Source: Planctomycetota bacterium (lineage in GTDB: Bacteria > Planctomycetota > UBA1135 > UBA2386). Taken from it: a stretch of 64,000 bases of DNA. The translations under genes and the position numbers were made by a program. Of the stretch, positions 8,151 through 17,649 are shown in pieces (positions within the stretch are counted from its first letter, which is position 1; every line of letters starts with the position of its first letter). The notes under the pieces were generated by a model. That model did no database searches, was not told the origin of the DNA, and saw only the letters and a list, made by a program, of their open reading frames with translations. Where the stretch lies: contig JACKIB010000006.1 of the NCBI GenBank assembly GCA_020638695.1, positions 62,001 through 126,000 of the forward strand, read 5' to 3'.

Positions 8151-10979
8151 ATGACCCGCCTCGCACTGCTACTGTCCCTGGTCGTCCTGCCCGGTCTCCT
8201 GCTCGCCCAGGGGGAGCGGCGCTACGCGGTGACGGCGCGCTTCGAGCCGCAGAAGGTCGCCCCCGGCGGCACCGTCACGCTGGTGCTCGAGGGTGAGGTC
8301 GACGGCGAGTACCACCTCTACGGCAGCGACTACAAGGAGGAAGGGGTGCCGACGCTGACGCCGTCGGACAAGAGTCTGGTGCCGGACGGAGCGTTCCAGG
8401 TCCCGGGTGGCAAGCCGCACGTCGACCCGGACTTCCCCGACATGAAGAGCTTCTGGCTGCAGGGGAAGGTCACCATGAAGCAGCGCTTCAAGGTGCCGGC
8501 GGGGGCCGCTCCGGGGAAGCTGTCGTGGCGTGGCGATCTGCGCTACCTGGCGTGCACCGAGTCGATGTGCGACCCGCCGTTCATCGAGAAGCTCGCCGTC
8601 GAGCTCGAGGTCACCGCCGCCGCCGCGCAGGGCAAGGCTGCGCAGGACGCGGAGAAGCCCGCTGCCAAGGCCTCCGTCATGCCGGGTCGGTTCGCGTTCA
8701 CCGCGCGCTTCGAACCGGTCCGCGTCAAGCCGGGGGGGACCGTGACACTGCGGCTGTCCGGCAAGGTCGTCGAGGAGTACCACCTGTACGGCAGTGACTC
8801 CAAGGAGGACGGCGTGCCGACGCTCACCGCGGCCGACGACAAGGTGCTGGTGCCCGACGGCCGATTGAAGGTGCCCGGCGGAGAAGTGCACGTCGACCCG
8901 GATTTCCCCGGCGAGCCGCACTTCTGGTTGCGGGGGGACCAGACCCTCGAGCAGCGCTTCAAGGTCCCGACGGGGGCCAAGCCGGGCACCCTGGTGTGGC
9001 GGGGCACGCTGCGCTACCTGGCGTGCACCGAGCAGATGTGCGACCCGCTGTCGGGCGTGCCGTTCTCGGCGGAGCTGACGGTGGATGCCGGCGCCCCGGA
9101 CACCGCCGCCGCGCCCGCTGGCTTGCCGACCCTGCCGGGCCTCGGCGGAAGTGCGACACACCGTGGGAACCACCAGACGATGACCCTGACCCTGCGTCCC
9201 GCGACGGCCCATCCGGGCGAAGTGGTCGACGCCGAGATCAAGGTCGAGATGGATGCTGGTTGGCACAACTACGGTGCCAAGCAGGGTGCCGGCGCGGTGC
9301 CGGTGAACATGACGGTCCGCAAGAGCGCGCTGCAGCAGGACGGCGCGCCGCAGATCCCGCCTGGCGTGGAGAAGCGCGACGGTGACCTGGTCACCTACGA
9401 CCTGGCGGGCACCTGGTCGATGCGGCAGCGCCTTCGCGTGCCGGCCGACGCCGTTCCGGGGAGCGTGCCGGTGGAGGTCGAAGTGGTCTACTCCGCCTGC
9501 GACGACACCCACTGCGAACAGACCGTGCGCGCGCAGCTGGTGGCGGATCTGAAGCTCGAAGCGGGCCCGGTCCGGCCGGAATACGCACCGGGCGCGCAGC
9601 AGGGTGGAAGTGCCCCGACCGCCGCCGCGCCGGACAAGCTCTCGACGATGCCGCTGTGGCAGTACCTCCTGCTGGCGATCGGCGCCGGGTTGTTCGCACT
9701 GGTGATGCCGTGCACCTACCCGATGATCCCGATCACCATCTCGTTCTTCACCAAGCAGGCCGAGCAGCGGGGTCGGAGCGCGTTGCCGTTGGCGCTGCTG
9801 TACGGCCTGGGGATCGTGTGCTCGTTCGTGGTTGTCGGCGTGCTCGTCGGCCCCGGAATGCAGCGGTTCGCCACCAACGGGTGGGTGAACCTCGTGCTCG
9901 GCGCGATGTTCGTGGTCTTCGCTCTGTCGCTGTTCGGTTTGCTGGAGCTGCGCCCGCCGCGCTTCCTGATGGACCAGAGTTCCCGGGCCGCGTCGAATGG
10001 TGGTCCGGTGGGTGTGTTCTTGATGGGGGCGACCCTGTGCGTCAGCTCGTTCGCCTGCACCGCACCGTTCCTCGGCTCGATGCTCGCCGCGGGCGGGCAG
10101 ACCGGCGACATCACCCGGTTGGTGCTCGGCATGGCGGTGTTCGGGTTGACGATGGCCTTGCCGTTCGTGGTCCTGTCGTTGATCCCCGGCAAGCTGCCGC
10201 GCAGCGGTGCGTGGATGAACACCGCCAAGGTCGTGTTCGGCTTCGTCGAACTGGCCGCGGCGCTCAAGTTCTTCTCGATCACCGACGTCTCCTGGGACCT
10301 CGGCATGCTACCGCGCGAGCTGTTCCTGACCGTGTGGGCGGCGCTGTTCGCGATCTGCAGCATCTACCTGTTCGGCATGATCAAGGTGAAGGGGGAGACG
10401 GGCGAGGTCGGTGGTGGCCGCCTGCTCGCCGGCATCGGCTTCGGCGTGCTGTCCTTCTACTGCGTGCACGGTGCGTCGGGCTACGTGCTCGACAACGACA
10501 TCATGGCGGCGTTCGAACCGCCCTACCGCTCACGCTTGGTCGACGGTGCGGCGCCAGGTGCGGCCGTGACGCGCGGCCACGAGGTGGTGAAGGACGACTT
10601 CGACGCTGCCGTCGCACGGGCGCGCCAGCAGAAGAAGCTGCTGCTGGTCAATTTCACCGGCTACAATTGACCGAACTGCCGCACCGTGGAGAACCGGGTG
10701 TTCCCACACAAGGACGTCGCACCGATCCTGAAGCGCGGTTTCGTCGAAGCGCGTCTGCACACCGACATGACGCCCGACATGAAGGGCTACACGGAGCACA
10801 ACGCGAGGATCCAGGAGCTGCGAGACAAGTACATCGGCAAGGGCAACATCGGCCTGCCGTGGTACTTCATCTTCCATCCGGACCACTTGGACCGCTGGAT
10901 CGACCGCCGCGACGGCGGCGCTCGCCTGGCCGAGTTCCGCGCCTTCTTCACCCAGGCCCGGGCGCAGAGCGGCGGCTGA
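8151..10979 (+). CDS. dsbD: DsbD thiol:disulfide interchange protein, probable selenoprotein
   Basis: DsbD carries electrons from cytoplasmic thioredoxin across the inner membrane to periplasmic reductases. The 942-codon frame encodes a signal peptide (1-20), three DsbC_N/DsbD-alpha-like beta domains (about 22-155, 178-310, 338-468) each with a Cys pair (LACTESMCD, LACTEQMCD, SACDDTHCE), an eight-helix DsbD/CcdA core (about 500-790) with the two conserved membrane Cys in VMPCTYP (C521) and SSFACTAP (C636), and a C-terminal thioredoxin domain (about 805-942). UGA at 10668-10670 is codon 840 and sits where the first Cys of CxxC belongs: NFTGYN-(UGA)-PNCRTVENRVFP. The frame then continues unbroken to TGA 10979 through typical thioredoxin sequence (VFPHKDVAPILKRGF...GLPWYFIF). 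A SECIS-like hairpin follows. Alternative: a nonsense mutation or sequencing error. Confidence 0.85.
10686..10707 (+). promoter_or_regulatory. Candidate bacterial SECIS element
   Basis: Fifteen nt after the UGA, GTGG-A-GAAC pairs with GTTCCCAC to give an 8-bp stem with one bulged A and a 5-nt loop CGGGT. The apical loop begins 24 nt after the UGA. Bacterial SECIS elements need a stem-loop with the apical loop roughly 16-37 nt downstream of UGA and a G among the first two loop bases; both hold here. The element lies inside the coding sequence, as is normal in bacteria. Confidence 0.65.
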
Positions 10980-11001
10980 TCCCCCGGTGCCGGCGCAGCG
11001 G

Positions 11002-11727
11002 TCAGTGGTGGTGGTGATGATGCGGTGACATCATCTCCACCCCGACGGTGATCAACGCGCCGATCAGGAACGTCAGCAGCACCCGCTGGTGGCCGCCCTG
11101 TGCCCGGTGCTCGACCCGCGGCACCAGTCCGCCGCAGATCACGTAGAGCAGCGCGCCGGCCCCCGCCGCGACCGCGTACGGCATCCACCGGGTCAGCCCC
11201 GACAGTCCGGAGATCCAGATCACCGCGGGGGTCACTGCGACGAACAGCAGCATGTAGGCCAAGTGCGCTGCACCTCGCAGGCCGGCTGACGTCTCGCGCA
11301 GCAGCATCACCAGTGCGAAGCTCGCCGTGATCTTGTGGCCGCACATCGCCCAGAACAGCGGTTGTTGAACCGTCGGAATGGCGCTGAGGATCAGCCCGTC
11401 GTTGATCGAGCAGGCGACCAACGCGAGGTAGCTCGGCAGCCCGGCGTGCTTGGCGTGTTCGTGACCGCAGCACGGGTCGGCCTTCAGCACCTTCTGCTGC
11501 AGGAGCATCATCCCGATGAACCCGCAGAGGATCACCGCGCCGCCGTGGCCCCCCGCGGCCGGCATCGACTCGGGGACCACGTGGCTCAGGATCACCGCCA
11601 ACAGCACGCCGGCGGCGAACGCGGTGCAGTGCGCCTGCCAGCCGCGGTGCCGGATCAGGGCGGGGGCCAGGAACACGCCCGCCAGCCCGGCGAGGATGAT
11701 CGCGGTGGTGAGGATCACCTTGTCCAT
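11002..11727 (-). CDS. ZIP-family-like metal permease with His6 tail
   Basis: A 241-residue membrane protein with about seven to eight helices. The segment FAAGVLLAVILSHVVPES matches the ZIP helix carrying the H-x-x-P-E metal site, and CSINDGLILSA matches the HNxxDG signature of the next metal-binding helix. A short Cys/His loop (DPCCGHEHAKHAG) and a C-terminal run of six His are likely cytosolic or periplasmic metal ligands. The role is probably uptake of Zn, Fe or a related divalent metal at the inner membrane. The start is ATG 11727, in front of the first hydrophobic helix. The gene is convergent with dsbD (22-bp gap) and divergent from the thiolase operon. Confidence 0.72.
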   Translation of the reverse strand: MDKVILTTAIILAGLAGVFLAPALIRHRGWQAHCTAFAAGVLLAVILSHVVPESMPAAGGHGGAVILCGFIGMMLLQQKVLKADPCCGHEHAKHAGLPSYLALVACSINDGLILSAIPTVQQPLFWAMCGHKITASFALVMLLRETSAGLRGAAHLAYMLLFVAVTPAVIWISGLSGLTRWMPYAVAAGAGALLYVICGGLVPRVEHRAQGGHQRVLLTFLIGALITVGVEMMSPHHHHHH

Positions 11728-11886
11728 GCGGCGGGGCAGCTTTGCGCTTCGCCGCGCAGCGCGCAAGCGTTCGCTTCGAGTGCGGGACAATTCGGGGCGC
11801 TGGGGAGAATTGAAACGTCCGGGGGCCGACCTAACATCTTCTGCCCCCGCTTTTCGCGAACCACACCCGCACCCGAGAGAGCAACC

Positions 11887-13070
<1,184 letters not shown>

Positions 13071-13071
<1 letters not shown>

Positions 13072-13925
13072 TGGCACTTCCGAGCAGAGTGGCAGTGGTC
13101 GGCGCGGGCACCATGGGCAACGGCATCGCCCAAGTGTTCGCCGCGCACGGCGTTTCGGTGTCGCTGGTCGACATCGACCAGGCATTGCTGGATCGCGGCA
13201 CCGCCAACATCGAGACCAGTCTGGCGAGGTTCGTCAAGAAGGGTCAGCTCAGCGAGGCCGATGCGCAGGCGATCCGCGGCCGGGTCTCGGCGACCACCGA
13301 CAATGGCTGCTTCGCCGAGGCGGAGCTGATCGTCGAGGCGGTGACCGAGAACGTCGCGGTGAAGAAGCAGATCTTCCAGCGCGCCGATCAGCTCGCACCC
13401 GCGGGGTGCATCCTGGCGAGCAACACCTCGTCGATCTCGATCACCGTGCTCGGTGCGGCGACCGCGCGACCCGACCGCGTGATCGGCATGCACTTCATGA
13501 ATCCCGTTCCGCTGATGAAGCTGATCGAGGTGATCCGCGCGCACGCCACCAGCGACGAGACCACGCAGAAGGTGATGGACTGGTCGCGCGAGCTCGGCAA
13601 GACGCCGGTCGAGGCCAACGACTACCCAGGATTCGTCGCCAACCGCATCCTCGGGCCGATGATCAACGAAGCGATCTTCGCCTTGATGGAGGGTGTCAGC
13701 ACCCGCGAAGGCATCGACGAGATCATGAAGCTCGGCATGAACCACCCGATGGGGCCGTTGACCCTGGCGGACTTCATCGGACTCGACGTGTGCCTCAACA
13801 TCATGGATGTGTTGAAGGAGGGGCTCGGTGACGACAAGTACCGGGCCTGTCCGCTGCTGCGCCGGATGGTCGCGGCGGGGCACCTGGGTCGCAAGACGGG
13901 CAAGGGCTTCTACGACTACGACTGA
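13071..13925 (+). CDS. hbd: 3-hydroxybutyryl-CoA dehydrogenase
   Basis: A 284-residue NAD-dependent enzyme oxidising 3-hydroxyacyl-CoA to 3-ketoacyl-CoA, the substrate of the thiolase just upstream. The Rossmann motif GAGTMGNGIA (about 11-20), acidic residue after beta-2 (VDID), catalytic region GMHFMNPVPLMKLIEV (His about 141) and ANDYPGFVANRIL plus the C-terminal domain ending GRKTGKGFYDYD are all present. Length is normal for the short monofunctional enzyme. It is translationally coupled to the thiolase by a one-base overlap. Confidence 0.94.
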
Positions 13926-13932
13926 ATCGGAC

Positions 13933-15090
13933 ATGAACAGGCAGCAGCAAGTCATCGACATGGAGCTGTCGGCCGAGTTGGCCGAGCTGCAGGCGTCGAC
14001 CCGACGCTTCGCGCAGGAGGAGATCCGCCCGCAGGCCGCGGCGCTGGATCGTCAACAGCGCTTCCCGAAGGAGTTGGTGCAGCGTGCCGCGGCGCTCGGG
14101 CTGCTGAAGATGACCGTGCCGATCGAGCACGGGGGCACCGACCGCGGCAGTCTGGCCACCTGCGTGGTGCTGGAGGAGATCAACGCCGCTTGCGCCTCGA
14201 CCGGTGTGACGATCTCGGTCCACAACTCGCTGTTCTGCGCGCCACTGGCCAAGTGGGGCACCGCCGAGCAGCAAGCCCACTACTTCCCCAAGATGGTGGA
14301 AGGCGAGTGGCTGGGTGCCTACTGCCTGTCCGAGGCGGCGTCGGGTTCCGACGCCGCCGGTCTGCAATGCCGCGCCAGCCGCGATGGCGACCACTGGGTG
14401 CTCAACGGACCGAAGCTGTGGATCACCACCGGCAGCGAAGCCGCGGTGTTCATCGTGTTCGCCCGAACCGGCGCCGACCGCGTGAAGGGGATCTCCGCAT
14501 TCCTGGTCGAGCGAAGCTACCCTGGGGTCGGGGTCGGCAAGAAGGAGCGCAAGCTGGGCATCCGCGCTTCGCCGACCACCGAGATCCTGCTCGAAGACGT
14601 GCGCGTCCCAGCTTCCAACATGCTCGGCGAGGAGGGGCGCGGCTTCACCGTCGCGCTCGACACGCTGGACGGCGGCCGCCTGGGAATCGCCGCGCAGGGA
14701 CTCGGCCTGGCGCGCGCCGCGATCGAGTTGATCCGCGATCACCTGGCGGGTCAGGTGGACGCCAAGGGGCGTTCGACCGCGTCGCAGGCGGCGCAGTGGA
14801 CGCTCGCCGACTTGGCGGCGGAACTCGACGCCTACCGGTTCCTGACCTGGCGGGCGGCGATCATGCGCGATCGCGGCGAGTCCGTGGCGCCGCAGTCGGC
14901 GATGGCCAAGCTGTGCGCCAGTCGGCTCGCCAACCGCGCCGCGCGCGCCGCGGTGTCGATCCTCGGGCTCGACGGTGCGAGTGGCGCGTCCGATGCCGAG
15001 CGCCTGCTGCGTGATGCGCGCATCACCGAGATCTACGAGGGCGCCACCGACATCCAGCGGTTGGTGATCGCCCGGAGCGTGTTGGCCTGA
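13933..15090 (+). CDS. Short-chain acyl-CoA dehydrogenase
   Basis: A 385-residue FAD flavoprotein catalysing the first beta-oxidation step and passing electrons to ETF. Conserved elements are the FAD/substrate motifs AYCLSEAASGSDAAG and WVLNGPKLWITTGSEA, KLGIRASPTTEILLEDVRVP, and the C-terminal RITEIYEGATDIQRLVIAR with the catalytic Glu at about 369, placed as in butyryl/short-chain enzymes. ATG 13933 gives an N-terminal leader of about 10 residues; ATG 13963 (MELSAEL) is an alternative. It sits 7 bp downstream of hbd. Confidence 0.9.
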   Translation: MNRQQQVIDMELSAELAELQASTRRFAQEEIRPQAAALDRQQRFPKELVQRAAALGLLKMTVPIEHGGTDRGSLATCVVLEEINAACASTGVTISVHNSLFCAPLAKWGTAEQQAHYFPKMVEGEWLGAYCLSEAASGSDAAGLQCRASRDGDHWVLNGPKLWITTGSEAAVFIVFARTGADRVKGISAFLVERSYPGVGVGKKERKLGIRASPTTEILLEDVRVPASNMLGEEGRGFTVALDTLDGGRLGIAAQGLGLARAAIELIRDHLAGQVDAKGRSTASQAAQWTLADLAAELDAYRFLTWRAAIMRDRGESVAPQSAMAKLCASRLANRAARAAVSILGLDGASGASDAERLLRDARITEIYEGATDIQRLVIARSVLA

Positions 15091-15095
15091 CTACC

Positions 15096-16190
15096 ATGAG
15101 CGCCACTCCACCCCCTGGATCGCCCCCACCCCGGCCGCCACTGCCGCCGAGCCCGCCGCTGCCGGAGGGGCGCTCGGTGTCGTTCTTCGTGGCGTTGTTC
15201 CTCGCCCTGCTGCTGCTGGTGAGCGTCGGGGTGAACGTCGCGTTGCTGACCTTCAAGCTGGTCGGTTCGGGGTTCAGTGAGAAGGCCATCGAGGACTCCG
15301 ACGCGGGTTTCCGCGTGGTTCGGGTTGGAGGCTCGGAGGACGTCGAGGACAAGGTCCTGCGGATTCGCGTCAAGGGAGCCATCTCGGAAGGTGCGTCGCC
15401 GATCCTCGGCTCCCAGGGTGGCACCGTGTCGCAGGTGAAGCGCGAGCTGCGCGTCGCGGCCGCGACCAAGCGAATCAAGGCGGTGCTGCTGGAGATCGAC
15501 TCGCCGGGTGGTGGGGTCACCGATTCCGACGAGATCCACCGCCTGATCAAGCGTTTCCGCGCCGAGAACAACAAACCGGTGCTGGCGCTGTTCGGTGACG
15601 TCTCCGCCAGCGGTGGTTACTACATCGCGGCTGCGTGCGACCGCATCGTCGCCCGCCCGACGACGATCACCGGGAGCATCGGTGTGATCATGAGCTCCTA
15701 CAACCTCGAGGAGGCGATGAAGAAGGTCGGCATCAAGGCGCAGACCATCGTGTCGCCGCACACGCCCTACAAGGACATCATGTCGATGTCTCGGGACATG
15801 CGCCCGGAGGAGCGTGCGATCCTGACCAGCATCGTCGAGGAGATGTACCAGCGGTTCGTCGACGTGGTCGACGCCGGTCGGCCGAACCTCACCCGCGAGC
15901 AGGTGGTTCGGTTGGCCAACGGGCAGATCTACTCGGCCAAGCAGGCGCAGAAGAACGGGCTGGTGGATGCGATCGCCGACCCCGACGAGGCGTTCACCAT
16001 GCTGTTGCAGCTGGCCAACCTGCAGAAGGCGCAGATCGTCGAGCAGCGCCGCCTCCCGTCGTTCATCGAAGTGCTGACCGGTCACACCGCTGCCCGGTCC
16101 GCGCCCCCCTCCCTCCAGGACACGATCGCGCGGTACCTCGACCGGACCACCGGCGCGAAGCTCCTCTATTTCTGGCCCGGCGGCCGGTGA
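15096..16190 (+). CDS. sppA: Signal peptide peptidase SppA, S49 family
   Basis: A 364-residue membrane-bound serine peptidase that degrades cleaved signal peptides. A Pro-rich cytosolic start (PPPGSPPPRPPLPPSP) precedes one transmembrane helix (about 30-55, FFVALFLALLLLVSVGVNVALL). The S49 core has IDSPGGGVTDSDEI, the nucleophile in GDVSASGGYYIAAACDRIVA (Ser about 172), TTITGSIGVI and the TPYKDIMS...RFVDVV region. Length fits the single-repeat form. Its position inside a fatty-acid oxidation operon, 5 bp after one acyl-CoA dehydrogenase and 7 bp before another, is probably co-transcription rather than shared function. Confidence 0.88.
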   Translation: MSATPPPGSPPPRPPLPPSPPLPEGRSVSFFVALFLALLLLVSVGVNVALLTFKLVGSGFSEKAIEDSDAGFRVVRVGGSEDVEDKVLRIRVKGAISEGASPILGSQGGTVSQVKRELRVAAATKRIKAVLLEIDSPGGGVTDSDEIHRLIKRFRAENNKPVLALFGDVSASGGYYIAAACDRIVARPTTITGSIGVIMSSYNLEEAMKKVGIKAQTIVSPHTPYKDIMSMSRDMRPEERAILTSIVEEMYQRFVDVVDAGRPNLTREQVVRLANGQIYSAKQAQKNGLVDAIADPDEAFTMLLQLANLQKAQIVEQRRLPSFIEVLTGHTAARSAPPSLQDTIARYLDRTTGAKLLYFWPGGR

Positions 16191-16197
16191 TCCGAAG

Positions 16198-17289
16198 ATG
16201 GCAAGCGACAACTTCGAGCTCTCCGAAGAGCAGTCCATGATCCTCGAGACGGTCCGCAAGTTCGCGGCCGAGCAGCTCGAACCGAAGGCGTTGGAACTGG
16301 ACGAGCACGGCACCTTCGTGCGCGACCACTTCGATGGGCTGGCCGAGCTCGGGATGCTCGGCATCCCGCTGCCCGAGGCAAGCGGAGGGGCCGAACTGGG
16401 GCTCGTGTCGTTCGTGGTGGCGATGGAGCAGCTGGGGCGGGCCTGCGGCTCGACCGCCCGCGTGGTGCTGTCGCAGACCGCACTGTGCGGGGTGGCGTTG
16501 GAAGGACACACCGATGCCGAGGCGATCTCCAGCGGCCAGAAGCTCGGCGCGTTCGTCGGGCTCGATTCCGGGATCGCCGCGACGGACTCGGGGGATGGAC
16601 TCACCCTGAGCGGGGTCGCGCCGCTGGTCACCGCGGCGACCGAAGCGGATCTACTTGTGGTCGCGGCGCGAACCGCCGACGGGGAGACGGTGCTCGCCTG
16701 CCTCGATGCTGCCCAGGCGCAGTGCACTGCTGTGCCGGCGCTCGGCTTTCGTGCCAGTGCGCCGGGTCGCGTCGAATTCCAGGGGGTGACGGTCCCGGCC
16801 GCGAACGTGCTGGCGCGGGGTGCTACCGCCGACGCGCGACTCCGCGGCGTGCACGTCGCGGCGGCAGTCGGCGGTGCTGCGCTGGCGATCGGCATGGCCG
16901 ACGCGGCGCGAATGGGGGCGGCGGTCCACGCCGGCGAGCGCATCGCGTTCGGCAAGCCGCTGGCCAAGCAACAGGCCGTCGCTCTCAAGTTGGTCGACAG
17001 TCTGCGCGCTACCCTCGCCGCGCGGCACTTGGTCTACCACGCTGCGCGCCTCGCCGACGCGGGTCGTGAGGCTGCAGAGTCGGCCAGCATCGCCAAGCTC
17101 GCCGCGGTGGATGCGGCGGTGTGCTCGGCCGATGAGGCGATCCAGATTCTCGGTGGGTTCGGCTACACGGTCGAATACCACGCCGAGCGCTACTACCGCG
17201 ACGCGAAGACTCTCGAGGTGTTCGGCCACGTCACCGAGGAGCTGCGCAACGCGTTGGTTCCGAGCGCGATGTCGGTCGCGCTGCTCTGA
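16198..17289 (+). CDS. Acyl-CoA dehydrogenase homologue lacking the catalytic Glu
   Basis: A 363-residue protein with acyl-CoA dehydrogenase architecture: an N-terminal helical domain (FELSEEQSMILETVRKFAAEQL), a middle beta domain and a C-terminal domain with QILGGFGYTVEYHAERYYRDAK. Two features are abnormal. The middle domain is compact and lacks the usual LTEPxxGSD and WITNG motifs. The C-terminal I-Y-E-G-T block that carries the catalytic base reads LEVFGHVTEEL, with Gly at the Glu position. The base could be elsewhere, as in some long-chain enzymes, or the protein could be an inactive partner subunit. It is the last gene of the operon. Confidence 0.78.
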   Translation: MASDNFELSEEQSMILETVRKFAAEQLEPKALELDEHGTFVRDHFDGLAELGMLGIPLPEASGGAELGLVSFVVAMEQLGRACGSTARVVLSQTALCGVALEGHTDAEAISSGQKLGAFVGLDSGIAATDSGDGLTLSGVAPLVTAATEADLLVVAARTADGETVLACLDAAQAQCTAVPALGFRASAPGRVEFQGVTVPAANVLARGATADARLRGVHVAAAVGGAALAIGMADAARMGAAVHAGERIAFGKPLAKQQAVALKLVDSLRATLAARHLVYHAARLADAGREAAESASIAKLAAVDAAVCSADEAIQILGGFGYTVEYHAERYYRDAKTLEVFGHVTEELRNALVPSAMSVALL

Positions 17290-17292
17290 ACC

Positions 17293-17449
17293 TGGCCGGA
17301 CTATTCGTGACCGAGCTGCTGCGATCGCGCAAGTTCGCTGCTGGCTTCGTCGAACGTCAGAACCCGCTCCTCGACGGGGAGGCACCCCGCCTCCGGGCGG
17401 AACCTGCCGACCTTGCACGATCTCGCGACGCTGCTCATGAGTAGCTAGC
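17293..17449. repeat. Miniature inverted-repeat element family 1, degraded copy
   Basis: It begins GGCCGGACTATTCGTGA and ends TCATGAGTAGCTAGCC, matching the ends of the better copies at 27.2, 34.6 and 61.2 kb. The interior shares GAGCTGCTGCGATCGCGCAAG, GTCGAACGTCAGAAC and GCACGATCTCGCGACGCTGCT. It is shorter than the 178-bp form, having lost the segment around TTCTCCTTGCCAGCAACA. It lies 4 bp after the acyl-CoA dehydrogenase stop codon. Confidence 0.8.
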
Positions 17450-17487
17450 CGCCCGCTGGCGTCCTGGCTCGGTTGTCGCGCGCTTCC

Positions 17488-17535
17488 GTGCACTCTCGGC
17501 AGTGCACTCTCGGCAGTGCACTCTCGGCAGTGCAC
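17488..17535. repeat. Tandem 14-nt repeat containing GTGCAC
   Basis: GTGCACTCTCGGCA occurs three times in exact tandem, followed by a fourth GTGCAC. Each unit starts with the palindrome GTGCAC. It lies about 115 bp upstream of the secreted-protein start codon at 17650, so it could be an operator array or a slippage product. Confidence 0.9.
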
Positions 17536-17649
17536 GTGAGCTGTCGTTGCAGCGGTGACGCGCGCATGTTCTGTCGCGGGTGGGGCTGTGCAACGCAGCG
17601 GGCCGACGTACGGTGGAACTTCCCTGCCGACCCGACACACGTTCCGAAC

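Noticed and set aside
10668..10979. DsbD explained as two separate genes or a frameshifted pseudogene
   Set aside because: The downstream part has no ribosome binding site of its own, the frame does not shift, and the single UGA falls on the catalytic Cys. A sequencing error remains possible and is noted.
15033..16988. Long minus-strand frame opposite sppA and the second acyl-CoA dehydrogenase
   Set aside because: Shadow of two well-supported genes; low-complexity Ala/Ser/Arg composition.
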